DNA of 64,000 nucleotides from Micropterus salmoides (GCF_014851395.1 NW_024041150.1:32189585-32253584); one strand, 5' to 3'; numbered from the stretch's first letter, positions 47,377-58,920 are shown. Notes: generated from the letters alone by a model not told the origin. A program made the numbers and translations.

Positions 47377-49673
47377 TAGGGCTGGGCAATATGGCCAAAA
47401 ATGTTATCATGATTGACAAACATTTCATATCATGTGATATCAATAATTATCATGATAAATGTCTAATCATTATTTATTTCAAGTTTAAAGGCTGATTTTT
47501 CCTCCTGAGTGAAGAAAAAAGATGGTGAACTATGGCTTTAAACTTTTCCTTCTGTCTAGAATGTGACAGAGGATAACTTCACAAATCTGAGGTAGAACAT
47601 TCAAAATGATTCTTGATAAAAAATCTTTTTCAACAAATACGATTAGTAAATCTTTTTTCAGTCCCTTGTCCTCAACAAAATGTATACTGTAATAGAAAAA
47701 TTAAGTGCAAATTCATTTGTGATTCAAATTAATTAAAGAGGTGGTATTATGCTCATTTCCATCTTAATTAGGGTTTGTACCAGAACAGGTTTACATGGTT
47801 TAATTTTCAAAAAACACCATATTTTTCTCATACTGCTGCAGCTCCTCTTTTCACCCTATGTGTTGTACGCTCCGCTCTTGAGCTACAGATGTGATGCATC
47901 TTACTTGTACAAAATCTTTATTGGGAGTTGCACATGCGCAGTTCCCAGGTAAGGACTACTAGCCAATCAGAAGCAGAGAAGGGCGGGTCATAAGAAACAA
48001 GGTATTGTGATCCAAATCAAAGCCGCTTCAGACTGCGACTGTAACCTAGCAGATGGTATAAGTTACTCACAAGTACACAACCACACAACATCATTGTTCC
48101 ACATCTTACCATAAACCACTACAAAAATCACCATATTTCTATATATATATATATATATATATTTAAATTTTTTATAAAAATTGGTGTTTGCTCAGTAGCT
48201 TTCACATCAGGTGTAACATCAGCATTATAGCTGTGTTAGCCAACGTTAACAACAACTCCGCACTTGAACAGTCTGTGAAGTTACATTGCCGTGTTTATTT
48301 TAAATATAATTCACAACCAATAAAGCATACTTACAGATTGTAATTGTAAATTTCCAGGACCAAACAGAGTCTGAGTTGCATAGTCTTTTAGCACTAAACA
48401 TTGAATTGTTGCCAAAGTTCTGACGATCTATGCTGCCTTGACGAAAAATGCTACCATAGCGCAAATTGATAGACTCGGCCCTGCTCCATTTTCCATTGCA
48501 GATAGTACCCAGAGATAGTACGTAGCTCGTCATCATAGTGATGCCACACAAAACTGCTGCGACGTAATGTTCAATGCGACACACACACCAGCGATCCACA
48601 CAGCTTTCTCTTTTTAAAGTTAAAATGTTTCAACTTTACTCAGAATGTAAAGACAGATAAGCGGTATGAAAACCTTCCAGCTGTGTTTTCCTCTGCCATT
48701 GTTGCTGCAGCGATCTGTGTGACGGCGGGAGCAGAGGGCTCTGTGAGCGGGCGGCTGGCCGGCCTCACACGCACCTCCCGCAGGTTGGTACAGGCTTCCC
48801 CCGCAGCTACTTGCGGAGCTCCTCAACTCCGAAAATATTCAAGCACATTTTTGTTCCGCCATCACTTTTCGTAAAACTGTCAATATTCGAAATCTACACA
48901 GCTGATTTCACCTGAAAACTTCTCAGAAGTGGATTTAGTGATGAAATTCCATACAAAACTGTAAAATATAAAACTTTCTGTTGCTGGCCTCTGTCTGGTG
49001 CAGCAATGATGATGTAGTGAACAGTAATGACTCTCTCTGACCAATCAGCAGTCTGTCGTGTTTTTACCTTTTAGTATCCCTCAGCTCACTTGGAACCTCG
49101 ACGGAGGTGAGGTGATGTGAAAAAAAGTACCTGGAAGCAGGTACAGGTACAACATTTCTACAATGGAAAACCAAACAAAGGCGAGTCGAGCCAAAGGGCC
49201 TCCGCTCAGACTAGCTTGGTTTGAGGGCGTGCCTGACCCCGCTAGCTGCTTGGCAAGCTTTATGACGCGTTTTCATTGTGATGTCACAAGTAAAGGAAGT
49301 GGAGGACTGGACTACAAACGAGCTGTTTTCAAGCGGTTCAGAGCAGAGCTTTCTGTGGGAGATGGGAACTCCCTTTAGGCTGGACTTTGGGCTTTTTCAC
49401 TTTGCAAACCTGTTACATGCACAAAATATATATAACTCAATAATGGAGAGGGAAAAGGCCAAAAAGCATAATACCAACTTTAAATCAAATATTTGTGATT
49501 CAAATGAATTAAATCAAACATTTATTGTTATATATGTTATATTGATATATATATATTGATGTGTTATATATTGATATATTATTTGTAATTTGTAATTATA
49601 TTGATATAAATTTGTTATATTGTTATTGAGAAAGATCATATAGTGATAATTATGGTTTTATTGTCCAGCCATA
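47377..49673. mobile_element. hAT MITE split by a TTAA element
   Basis: Outer ends TAGGGCTGGGCAATATGG and TTTTATTGTCCAGCCATA, with CTCTCATG immediately outside on both sides (47369-47376 and 49674-49681), an exact 8-bp duplication. Its own sequence is 47377-47732 plus 49484-49673, about 550 bases, and aligns with 14519-14928. The middle 1.75 kb is a separate insertion. Confidence 0.85.
47733..49483 (+). mobile_element. TTAA family 2, full-size copy (1.75 kb)
   Basis: Begins TTAAAGAGGTGGTATTATGC and ends GCATAATACCAACTTTAA: inverted GGTATTATGC termini with TTAA at each border. It shares end blocks with the shorter minus-strand copy at 32826-33407. A (TA)n tract lies at 48140-48162. GC-rich sequence near 48700-48830 gives short frames with no transposase motif, so it is non-autonomous. 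TTAA at both borders points to a TTAA-targeting transposase; the superfamily is not settled. Confidence 0.75.
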
Positions 49674-49681
49674 CTCTCATG

Positions 49682-51139
49682 ACACCTTCATGCTGTTGAT
49701 GTGTAGAGCTAATTATTCATATTATTTATCTTTGTGCATCTTAAAATTATTTTAGCTATCGAACTGCGTGTGTGCCTCTGTGTGAACGAAGCAGCTCAAA
49801 TGTAAAATATCTTCTAGGTGCTCTGTCACAATTTGAAAAGCTAGATAAAGTTATGATTTTCTAGATGATGTAATTGGTCCCGCTGAGCCATTGTCTCTGT
49901 CCATGTACAAACGGGTGACAGATTAAAAGTAACAGCTGTCTGAGCAGGTGTGGTTTTCTTCCTTTTTTTTTTTTGTGAACTTGAGGAATTTTTTTATGTT
50001 GTTGGTTTAGTTATTGTTGATTGTTTCTTTTGTTTATGCCTTTTTTCCTCTTTGTGAATTGGAGTAATGTTTTTGCTTTAATGTAGTAGTGTAAGATAGC
50101 ATTACGATAAAAGGGGTTATTCAGCTGCCAAAGCGTACTTTCACTTGTGATAGTACTTGTAGTTGTCTTTTATACTTTTACTTTTCTGAAACTTTGAATA
50201 CAGGACTTTTACTTGTATTTTTCAGTGTTATATTGCGATTTTTACTTAAAATATCTACATATCTCTTCCACAACTGGTGAGCACCATACATATGAGTGCA
50301 GTGAGTGACGATGCACCCACAGGCTTGATTAATTTGGTATAAAGCTTCTGACATAAGGGTGAAGTGATTAGAGTTTCACTCAAGAGGAAGAAAACATCAT
50401 TCCTCTTCTGCTTCACCACGTTCACAGTTGTGTACAGTAAAGGATTCTGTCCTAATGTCACTGGACAAGTTGTAGGCGGACTAGGCGAGAAAAGGCAAAG
50501 AAATTACACACTTGACTTTTTTGTCAGACTTCATCGAGCGTCCCAGATGCTCCATCAAAATGATTTTTGCATCCACTGCTTATTTTCCTGATGCCTCACA
50601 TCTATTAATTTGTGGGCAGATTTTGTACAATCTGATATTTGGCATTAGACCGTGTTCTTCACCACTATCACCAAATGTCATCCCTCCAGTGGAGTTCAGA
50701 GACTTTGAGAATCTATCTCAAAAGGTAGAGAAGATGTTCTGGGGGCTCGTGGTGGATTACACCTCAGTTAGATGCTTGATTTCCCTTTCATAGTCACCCA
50801 TCTTTGTATACTAATTCAGGCGCTATAAGTCACTAAGCTGTTTTAATTTACACTAATAATTCTCCTAACAGCATCACTTTGATTGCAAGTAAATGTAATT
50901 CAAGTATACAGTATCCAGCAGTGGCAGACTCAGGCTGTCTGCAAAAAATAAACAGGCCACCAGTTTCACAATGTGGGGCAGAAATTGAATGACGTGAGTG
51001 TGACGTGTGTTTGTCAGAAATTCATGCCTTTAAGGCATAGATGAAAGCTAACATAGATGAAACCTAGCTTAACTTTGGCAATATTTCATCACAAAGTTCA
51101 ATGGGCCCAATTGAAAGTTTTGGCCCTCAGCAGGTGCCC
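49682..51139. other. No recognisable feature
   Basis: About 1.5 kb with homopolymer T runs near 49960 and frames at 50364-50793 that lack known motifs. Confidence 0.45.
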
Positions 51140-51420
51140 GGTAGGCCTGTGCGGTAATCCGTAAAGGGCTTTATTATGTTTTTTGCACATAGTGGAACCT
51201 TATAGGGCACTTTACTATACTTCCTTACACAAAGGGGCACTTTAGAGGGCACTGCACAATTTTTCCACTGGATGGGTGCCCATTAGGGTACTACATAACA
51301 TTTGATCCACTGAAAGGGCACTCAGAGCGCATCACATATTTGCACAAAGTGGCACCTTGGAGGGTGCTTTACCACATTTCCTTACACAAATGGGAGTGCA
51401 CTGCATCACAAATTTTACAA
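51140..51420. repeat. Degenerate 38-40-bp tandem repeat, six to seven units
   Basis: Units start near 51181, 51221, 51261, 51300, 51338 and 51376, with a poorer one at 51141. Each follows the plan: a T-rich start, CACAAAG-like, GGGCAC-like, then a second AGGGCAC/AGGGTGC and an ACTACA/ACCACA-like end. Examples: ACACAAAGGGGCACTTTAGA and GCACAAAGTGGCACCTTGGA. An old minisatellite with strong divergence between units. Confidence 0.7.
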
Positions 51421-51429
51421 AAAAGTTTT

Positions 51430-51515
51430 GTCCCCTTAGTGACACGAGTCCCTATTGGTTAGTGTGCATTCAGGTTAAAGTCCCCTTTGGGATATATAAA
51501 CATGAAACACACACA
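51430..51515 (+). repeat. CCCCTTAGTGACACGAGTCC repeat with CA tail
   Basis: Resembles the right flank of the split repeat at 5945-6071: GTGACACGAGTCCC, TTGGTTAGTGTGCATTCAG, AAAGTCCCC, ATATAAACATGAAACACACA. Confidence 0.5.
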
Positions 51516-51693
51516 CAGAACATAGAACATACTCCACATTCAGTTATTGTTACCTTGTTATTGTAGAAGAACAGGCTTTCTAACTATGGAGCATTCAGCT
51601 ACACACTGTGTGTGTTTATATGTGTGTTGACTTGGGACTGGAGTGCAGATATCACAATAAAACCTGATGTTGTCGTCTCTGTTTAGAAAGATC

Positions 51694-51695
<2 letters not shown>

Positions 51696-51742
<47 letters not shown>
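51696..51742. repeat. (GT)n microsatellite
   Basis: About 20 GT units interrupted once near the 3' end. Confidence 0.95.
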
Positions 51743-52181
51743 TGCACGTGCGCATCTCCAGGAAGTACTTAGCTGCGTCAGATCAAAGGAAGCCGCCAGG
51801 CTGCTGTCTTCCTGACTAATTAACCACACACACACACAGGTTGCGTACAGGGGAGACTAATTATTACAGTGTTTTATGGACACATGCCTACGTGTGTGCG
51901 TGTTTTCACAGTAACCATAGCAGCACTTTGAATGTGTAAGCAAGTGGACTGACATATTCATCCATGTCACACATACGGTATACATGAGTCCATTCATAAC
52001 ATTAACACTGATTAATAACCTCACAGTCTAACAACATCAATCTAAACAACAAACTGAGCATTTGTTATAGAGACACTGGCAACTAAAACTACTTGGATAC
52101 TGTGAAGGAAAGATCTCCTTAATGTTTGAGAGAAACCAGACTGTTTTTAAAAGATGAGATATGGAGTTGGTTTTACTTACA

Positions 52182-52270
52182 CTATATCACCAAAACTATG
52201 TGAACAGATCATTTTAAAACTGTGGGCATTAATCTGCTGCCAGAACAGTCTCCAGTCCTCTGTGAAGATG
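52182..52270 (+). mobile_element. Degenerate Tc1-type end fragment
   Basis: ACACTATATCACCAAAACTA at the start resembles a Tc1-family terminus, and TTTTAAAACTGTGGGCATTA followed by ACAGTCTCCAGTCCTCTG resembles the adjacent conserved stretch of such elements. No partner end was found. Confidence 0.35.
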
Positions 52271-52427
52271 TTGAACCTGCGTGATAAGTTCTGGCTCACA
52301 CATAGTAGACACATAGACAAGTGTTTTCTGATCTGATGCCACTATCAGCGGGATGACATCATTTGTCTGTGCTTTACAAAACAGTAAGAAATCTGTTTGA
52401 TGTGGCAGCTCCATATTTTTAATGGTT

Positions 52428-52585
52428 GGTTAGGTTTATGCACAAAAACGAATTGTTAGGTTAAGGGACACATCGTGGTTTAGGTTAAAATGACTACTTT
52501 GTTTAGGTTAGGAGGCCTTCGTCGTCATGGTTACAGAAAAAGTCATATGGTTAAGGTTAGGGAACAACCATGGTCGTGCTGTAAA
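52428..52585 (+). repeat. Dispersed GGTTAGGTTTAGG repeat, copy 4
   Basis: GGTTGGTTAGGTTTATGCAC, ACATCGTGGTTTAGGTTAAA, then a second partial unit with GTTAAGGTTAGGGAACAACC. The longest copy in the window. Confidence 0.6.
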
Positions 52586-53382
52586 AATACAGCAACCTTG
52601 ACTGTCCACTGGAAACGGGAAACAAACGGACTCCTGTCTTAAAGTCTGATGTTTTGGTGATCTCTCCACTCACCTTGACCTCCTCTTTACATCGACTTTG
52701 TTGTTTCATTACTACATCACCTGACCTCCTCTTTTGCTTTTGTCATCATTACTGCGGCATCTCGGACTAAGGGGCCAAGTCTAAACCACGATAAAAAGCT
52801 ACATAGTGTTTACAAATTGTACTTTTTTAATATAATAAGATAAATAAAACAGTGGGTAAAGGGACAACTCACGAGTGTTGAACTGAAGTCCTGTAGAGAC
52901 ATGTGTAAAAAACAAAAACATTTACTATGCTCTATGAACGATTTACTCACTTACGTTAAAAGTAAATGTGTGTTTTTAAGCAGCTTGAACAAACGACAGA
53001 TGTCACTTTTCTGGAGAGGGCAGTAATTACTTGCAGACAGGACAGTCAAAACAGGCCAATAAAACACAAAGACTAATGCTGCTTTTCTTTGCTGCTGTTC
53101 ATGTGAGGTCAGTCTCCGTAAACTATATTGATCTGTCATTCATATGAATATATTAATGTTCTTTTCCTGTGTTGGCTTTTAGTGGCAACATTAATATAAG
53201 TCGGTGCTCCTACATTAAAGACCTCCTTACCTTCTTTACAACCATTTAAAATAAAATTACACATTTATACAAATATCAGTTTGTCTACTTTACATCTTAA
53301 TAGTATTCAGAGCAAGAGGTGAATGGATTAGTGGAAAGATTGTGTAGTGAACCTGCACTTACCTCAAAATATTAATATTATA
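52586..53382. other. No recognisable feature
   Basis: AT-rich, no supported feature. Confidence 0.5.
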
Positions 53383-53545
53383 AGCAATCGTTCAAAAGGG
53401 GCACCACCTAAAAGTTAGCTGTCCGCCCAAAGCTTTTAGAACTTCTTGGGTATAGATAAATAATTACAACAATTATTACTAGTGACCAGTAAGTTATTAA
53501 TTGTTCAGATATTTTTAATCACTTAGTTTAATCAATCAGTCAGTC
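53383..53545 (+). repeat. GGGGCACCACC repeat, copy 2
   Basis: Counterpart of 6388-6570, from TTCAAAAGGGGCACCACC to AATCAATCAGTCAGTCTCAA. It ends abruptly at the LINE fragment, so one interrupts or truncates the other. Confidence 0.6.
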
Positions 53546-54295
53546 TCAAATTTGAGGATGAGTCCTCCGTCCTCTGATTCAGCCGACCTGATTTCCTCGG
53601 GCAGGCTGTTCCAGAGCCTCAGGGCCCTGACAGCAAACGCTCTGTCCCCTTTAGTTTTCAGTCGAGACTCTGGAACAGACAACAGACCTCTGCCCGAGGA
53701 TCTCAAGGTGCGTGCTGGTGCGTATGGGACTAAAAGGTCAGAAATATAACAAGGCGAGAGGCCATGAAGAGCTTTAAAAGTGATCAATAGAATTTTAGTC
53801 AATTCTAAAACATACTGGGAGCCAGTGTAATGAAGCTAAAATAGGAGTAATGTGGTCATATTTCTTTGTTCTGGTTAAAAGCCTGGCAGCTGAGTTCTGG
53901 ACAGTCTGGAGTCGATCAATAGATTTTTGGGTTAAACAGGTGAAAAGGCTGTTGCAATAATCCAGGCGTGATGAGATGAAGGCGTGTAAAATGGTCTCGG
54001 TGTCCTTAAAAGTTAACAGATCGAATTTTTGCTAGATTCCTAAGTTGATAAAAACATGATTGAACAAGCTTTGTGGTGTGCTGCTCGAAATTTAAATTAC
54101 TATCAAACCAAACACCAAGGTTCTTTGCCACAGGCTTAATGTGATTTACTAGGGAACCAGCAGATGGCAGTATTTGATTTGCCATCTGCTGGGACCCGAT
54201 GACCAGGATTTCTGTTTGAGTTCAGATGGAGGATTAATTCATCATTTGACAGAAAATGTATCTGCAACTTTCTCCAGGGCCAGCTTTACTGCTTA
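53546..54295 (-). mobile_element. L2-like LINE fragment, C-terminal
   Basis: Minus strand, from 54290 downward: VAKNLGVWFDSNLNFEQH, KLVQSCFYQLRNLAKIRS, then after a shift DTETILHAFISSRLDYCNS, QTVQNSAARLLTRTKKYDHI, PILASLHWLPV, then LITFKALHGLSPCYIS, SGRGLLSVPESRLKTKGDRA and LWNSLPEEIRSAES, ending near 53546. These are the conserved thumb and C-terminal blocks of L2-type ORF2. The natural C-terminus and 3' UTR are missing because the copy stops at the neighbouring repeat. At least two frameshifts. Confidence 0.85.
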
Positions 54296-54436
54296 TCTTT
54301 ATACTATTTGATTTTAACTGAACATTTTATGTAAATTGTGATCCGCAATCGCAATTATTTTCTGACTTTTTGTAGATTAAACGATTAATCGATTAGTAAA
54401 CAACATAGTCATCAGATTAATTGAGAATGAACGTAA

Positions 54437-55112
54437 TTGACCCTTCGCTAAGCCACACCCTAATACGCAGCTGGCCAATCATAGCACAGTATAGGTTTCA
54501 CTCTAACTGAGCCTTTTTTTTCCTAAGATATGGTCAAACGCTGTTCCTGGGGCACTTGTAATAATTACAGTCGTTACCCAGATAGGTTGAAATTACGATT
54601 TGATTTATTCCCTTTTTAAAACCTAAAACAAATCCAGAAATATGTCGGCTGTGGATTGTTCCTAATGATGTAAAGTTAGTTATCTAACGCTAGCTAACAT
54701 ACTACTGAATGTAACGTAATAAAGCTTTTTAAGCAGTAGGGCAGTAGTATTTTTGAGCCCTACTGTTTCTGATCCTTAATATTGTTGTCCTTTTTCTCAA
54801 TAGTGAGGTAATATGGTGGTTCACTTTTACACTGTGATCGGTAAGACAGCTTCTGTCTTTATTTTATACACGTCTGTTTGAGTCAGTTTGACAGCCTGAA
54901 TACAACCTCCAAATGCACAATGCAACTGCAAAACTGTCTGCTTCTTTCTGAGATCGCTTTTCCCAAAAAATATATATATAAAAATATATCTCCGGGGAGT
55001 GCAGTAATAGACAGTGGCAGGGCCGTGATAAATGTCCGACAGGTCCGACAGTTTGTCGGACAAACTTTCACTCGACAGTAACTTGGGGGGGCGTGGCTTA
55101 GCAAAGGGTCAA
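54437..55112. mobile_element. Terminal-inverted-repeat element carrying a THAP remnant
   Basis: A 676-bp segment bounded by inverted 24-bp ends (54437-54460 and 55089-55112) matching at 22 positions; each reads TTGACCCTTYGCTAAGCCAC inward. Two more bases outside also pair (AA/TT), so the real border and duplication are unclear. It contains a THAP zinc-finger start at 54530. THAP domains form the DNA-binding part of P-element-type and some other transposases. The rest of the transposase is absent, so it is a non-autonomous derivative. Confidence 0.65.
54530..54660 (+). pseudogene. THAP zinc-finger remnant
   Basis: From ATG 54530: MVKRCSWGTCNNYSRYPDRL, then LRFDLFPF, then after a one-base shift at about 54620 KPKTNPEICRLW. 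The spacing of Cys-x4-Cys near the N-terminus, the FPF-like motif, and the conserved Trp about 40 residues later are typical of a THAP domain (C2CH finger). The distal Cys-x2-His pair is not present, so the finger is incomplete and the sequence is frameshifted. It ends near a possible exon boundary. A host THAP gene is unlikely given the TIR context. Confidence 0.6.
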
Positions 55113-55529
55113 TTGTTAGTTACAGACCTTTAATAGAATAAAATATGGCTTTTATGTAGTACAATAAAACCCTTTGTCTGAACTCTTGGTGCCTTTTGTG
55201 CTTAGATGCTTAAGCACAACTTTGCCTGCTGGCGTCATCCATTGTTATTTAGTAGCTTTGTTAACTGAAAAGTAGATACTGTACGCAACAGGTCAAGCTG
55301 CAAGTGAATTTTAAAAGCTACCCCTGCCTGACCATGAGGCAAAGTACTTCAAACTGTCTTTTCTGCATACAGATGAGACACGTAAGGTGACAATGAGGCA
55401 GGGAATCAGACCCACTAACAAACCTGCTGCTGCAAGAAACCACCGCTTCTATCTGACTGGTCGACTCCAAGTTGTGTTTCCATGGTGATCCCTCTGCCTC
55501 CTTCAGTCATGACGAAGCACCACAACATA
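55113..55529. other. No recognisable feature
   Basis: Ordinary sequence between the THAP element and the microsatellites. Confidence 0.5.
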
Positions 55530-55530
55530 C

Positions 55531-55575
<45 letters not shown>

Positions 55576-55805
55576 TTTGTGAACGCTGCGAAAACAGCAG
55601 CATCGGTTTTGTCTTGACTCGTCTACACACACATACACACACACAAACACTTGAACGTGCTAAGAATTTAAAGGTGTTACTGCAAGCCCAAGCATCCTCA
55701 CTTCATCTAACACACACTTACACACAGGCACTGCACGCCCGGTCGCCTCACGTAGATGTGATAATAGCTCAATTTATCACTGTTTATGAACATTCCCTTG
55801 GTGTT

Positions 55806-55856
<51 letters not shown>
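55530..55856. repeat. (GT)n, (GA)n and CA-rich microsatellite cluster
   Basis: (GT)n then (GA)n at 55532-55570, CA-rich 55624-55650, and (GT)n at 55806-55854. Overlapping frames of up to 146 residues here are by-products of low complexity. Confidence 0.9.
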
Positions 55857-56469
55857 ACATCTTGCTCCCTTAAAGCCACATCCAACAATGCAGATCATGG
55901 CACACTTACGCTCGCTGATTAGAGAAAGTCACACACATAAAAACACACACGGTACTTGCACAGTACTCTTTCAACCTGACATTTGCATGCAGATCCATAA
56001 AACCCCCCTAACACACACATGCACACACACACTGAAACACGGAGACGAAGCCAATTAAGGAGACTGATGTAGCGCAGCAAATTAAATTATAGCTCATTGT
56101 ATAATTACGAATGACCAAATTAAAGGCAGGAAGGAAGGAGTGAAGGAAGGAGGGACAGAAGGAAGGACGGAGGAGTGGAACCTCCTAACTTATTTTTTAA
56201 AAAAAGGCATGGCAAAGTTCATCCACACGTCTTTGCTCAAGGCTTGGTGTCACAGGTACACGGGCATGGTTGCGATATTTCACCGAGCTAGCTCAGTCAT
56301 TAGCAGGACAATAAGTTCACACATTCAACTCCTGTCTCTAACTTTCTTCAGACTATTCCTCTTGTGTTGAGCAGTTTCTCTGTGACAGAGGTTAAATAAA
56401 AGTGTATGGTGCAACACAGCTAATACACTACAATAGCTTCCTCTTTTTCGGACACTCCCGCTCTCCCTT

Positions 56470-56885
56470 ACCTCAAAGGTCTGGACTGTCAATACACCCT
56501 GTTGTTGCTCAGCAAGGCCAAAAAAAGCAAGAATTTCACTGGATAAAGTTTATTTTTAAATGTGTTTACTTTAACTGTCCTCCATACTTGAAACAATATT
56601 TTGTTCCTTGTAGAGTTCATTATCCACTCAGACAGATGCAACATCCCTTTTGTATTGTACCAAGAACTTTAACTGTAGCCGGACAGAAATCATTTCAATA
56701 TAAAGCACCATGTGATTGGAATAATCTTCATCCTACCCTAAGATCTATCAGCACTTTTCGCTGCTTCTTGTCGTCTTTAGCTCTGTCTCTTAAAACAGGG
56801 GATGTTTGATGTTCTGTTTTGTATTTGTTCATTATGTATTTGTGTTATAGGACCTCCTTGAAAATGAGATTCAAAACATGAAATA
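56470..56885 (+). mobile_element. LINE 3' end, C-terminus and 3' UTR
   Basis: The frame 56402-56809 ends with a LINE-type C-terminus: WIKFIFKCVYFNCPPYLKQY, PLRQMQHPFCIVPRTL, GQKSFQYKAPCDWNNLHPTL, FRCFLSSLALSLKTGDV. It is followed by TATAGGACCTCCTTGAAAAT and GAGATTCAAAACATG, typical of the 3' UTR. The final 100 residues are uninterrupted, indicating moderate age. Strongly 5'-truncated; a different family from the L2-like copies here. Confidence 0.7.
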
Positions 56886-56989
56886 TTTGTGTGGATTTAC
56901 TTCAGGCCGACGAGAAAATCCACCGATTGTGATGATTCCAATAAAATTAATAGATTTAGCCACAAATGACCGTTTTAAAAGCCGTCTGT

Positions 56990-57100
56990 CAAGGTCAGCC
57001 AGGTCATAGTTATCCAAGAGAGGATAAAATCAAGGGCAACTGGACTTGGTGGAAGATACTAAAAGCAGGTGTGAATGGGCCATAAGCCTTGATGTTTTGG
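56990..57100. repeat. CCAGGTCATAGTTATCCA repeat, second copy
   Basis: AGCCAGGTCATAGTTATCCA, GATAAAATCAAGGGCAACTG and GACTTGGTGGAAGATACT match 8945-9015. Confidence 0.6.
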
Positions 57101-58004
57101 AAGTCTTCTGGGGCCACGATGGTAATGTAATATCTTTTTTGTTGTTCAGTTTGTAAAGTTGTCTGTGATGCTAGATAGATGAACTGACTTGATTTGAGAT
57201 TAGCTTGAGGGACAAAACATAGATCTTCACCTTCCCTCACTGGCTGTTATTTCTGTACCGTCCAGCTGCTGTCTCAGGGATTTGAGAAGAACTTTCCTGT
57301 TACTGGCAGATCACAAGTTTGCACCAGAGATTAGTTAAATAGAAGTTGATCTCTGTAAGGTCTCCCAGGGACACAAACATATGGTCAGGTTGTTTGAAAT
57401 TTAATTAGAGACAGAGCACTCCGGACAGAGCTTACATTAGGGGCATTAAGTGTGTGCCGCTTCCTGTAGGCACATACTGCTTTCTCATACTTAAACATGT
57501 GCTGCAGCTTAAAAACACACAAATGTCCCTGTTGTTACATTTTGAAAGCTACAATGCAGTACATGTTTCTTTCATCTTCTAATCAACACAGCTTTAAAAG
57601 CATCTAGAGCACCAGCACCGGCAACCAAAATGTACTTTTTGTCTTTCATTCCGACTGAAAAAGGGTCGACTGCCAAGATTTTATTTTTTTGTTACTTTTC
57701 CAGGCAAACTAAATATGTCACATCAAGAACTGGCTAAAGCCCTGAAAAACATGAGTAGAGTATTAATTATTATTATTAATTCTTCTTCACTTCAGTCACT
57801 ACCAAAGACAAAGTTTCTTCAAGTGCAGCAGAGTTTAAATAAGACTGGAGAGATCTGATGTTGATGTTGAGTCAGTCTTTTGTCAAAGAAAAGGTTGTGT
57901 TGTTCAATCTGAGGTGTTTATTAAAACAGTGACGTCGCTGCGAGCCGTGTTTAGCTTGAGCGCTGTGACCCCTCGCTGAGAACGTCAGCTAAATGTATAA
58001 AATG
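57101..58004. other. No recognisable feature
   Basis: Ordinary sequence with a small (ATT)n near 57765-57780. Confidence 0.5.
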
Positions 58005-58920
58005 TAGGAAAAAAGGAGGGTGGAAGGAGGAGATGTGAAGAATGCAGATAGAGGAGGAGGAGGGGATGTTAATCAAATCAAACAGGCTGAGAGCAGGAGA
58101 GGACAGAGAATGAATAGAAAACATGGGACAGAAGGGGGATGAAGAGGAGAAATAAGGGAAGAAGAGGGTGATTCTAAGGATTTTGGGGGGATACATCATA
58201 AAACATGACTGAGTGAGAAAAGAAGGAGAAAGGTAGAGGAATTAACTATACATGAAGGAGGAAGGGGAGAAGAGGCGGTTAGATGTCAGGAGGAGGGATG
58301 AGGAGACGAGGAGACAGCAGGACAGATGAGGAGAAGGGATGAAGGATGGAGGGAGGGGATGACAGTGGAGATAAATGAGAAGACAGAGGTGGAGGAGAAG
58401 AGGTGTGGAGGGGGCAAGGGTGAGGGATGACGGAGGCAACAGATAATAGATGACAAGATGGATGAAGGGGAGAGAGGTATATAGAGAAATAGAAACAGAG
58501 AGAGAGAGAGAGAGAGAGAGAGGCCAGAGACATAGAAAAAAGAGAGGAAAAATAAATGTCAAAAGTGGTAGAAAGATGAGATGTAGATAGATAAGATGAG
58601 GATGGGAGGTTTTGTGGAGGGGCGTTATGGAATGGAACAGGAAATGTGGTTGAACTGGTAGAGAGGTGAAGTGCTTCTGAAAGACTGGAGGAAAGAGAGA
58701 ATTCACAAAAATGGTGAGTTGGGGCAATTAACAAAAAAGGAGGTGTGGGGATAGAAGAGGAAGAGTTGAGTAGAGAAAGAGGCTGAAGGAGAAGTGAAGG
58801 AGGGTGAAATTAGTCACGGTGAAATGAAACCAAAGGCAGCAATGAAGGAAGGAGGGATAGATGAAGAAGAAAAGAGGGGGGATAGAGGGATTAGAGGCGG
58901 AGGGAGACACAGGCAGAGAC
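58005..58920 (+). repeat. Polypurine tract, about 0.9 kb
   Basis: The plus strand is dominated by G and A (GGAGGAGATG, GAGGAGGAGGAGG, GAAGGGGAGAAGAGG), with a (GA)n run near 58497-58520. Pyrimidines are scattered, so it is strand-asymmetric rather than a pure repeat. Leu/Ser/Pro-rich frames on the minus strand (58242-58734) result from this bias and are not genes. Confidence 0.85.

Noticed and set aside
51140..51420. CRISPR-like array
   Set aside because: The units are directly adjacent and diverged with no unique spacers, and the genome is eukaryotic.
55482..55922. 146-residue frame
   Set aside because: Built from (GT)n, (GA)n and (CA)n microsatellites.
58242..58734. Two overlapping minus-strand frames of about 150-160 residues, Leu/Ser/Pro-rich
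   Set aside because: They are the polypyrimidine complement of the purine tract; open because of composition, no domain.
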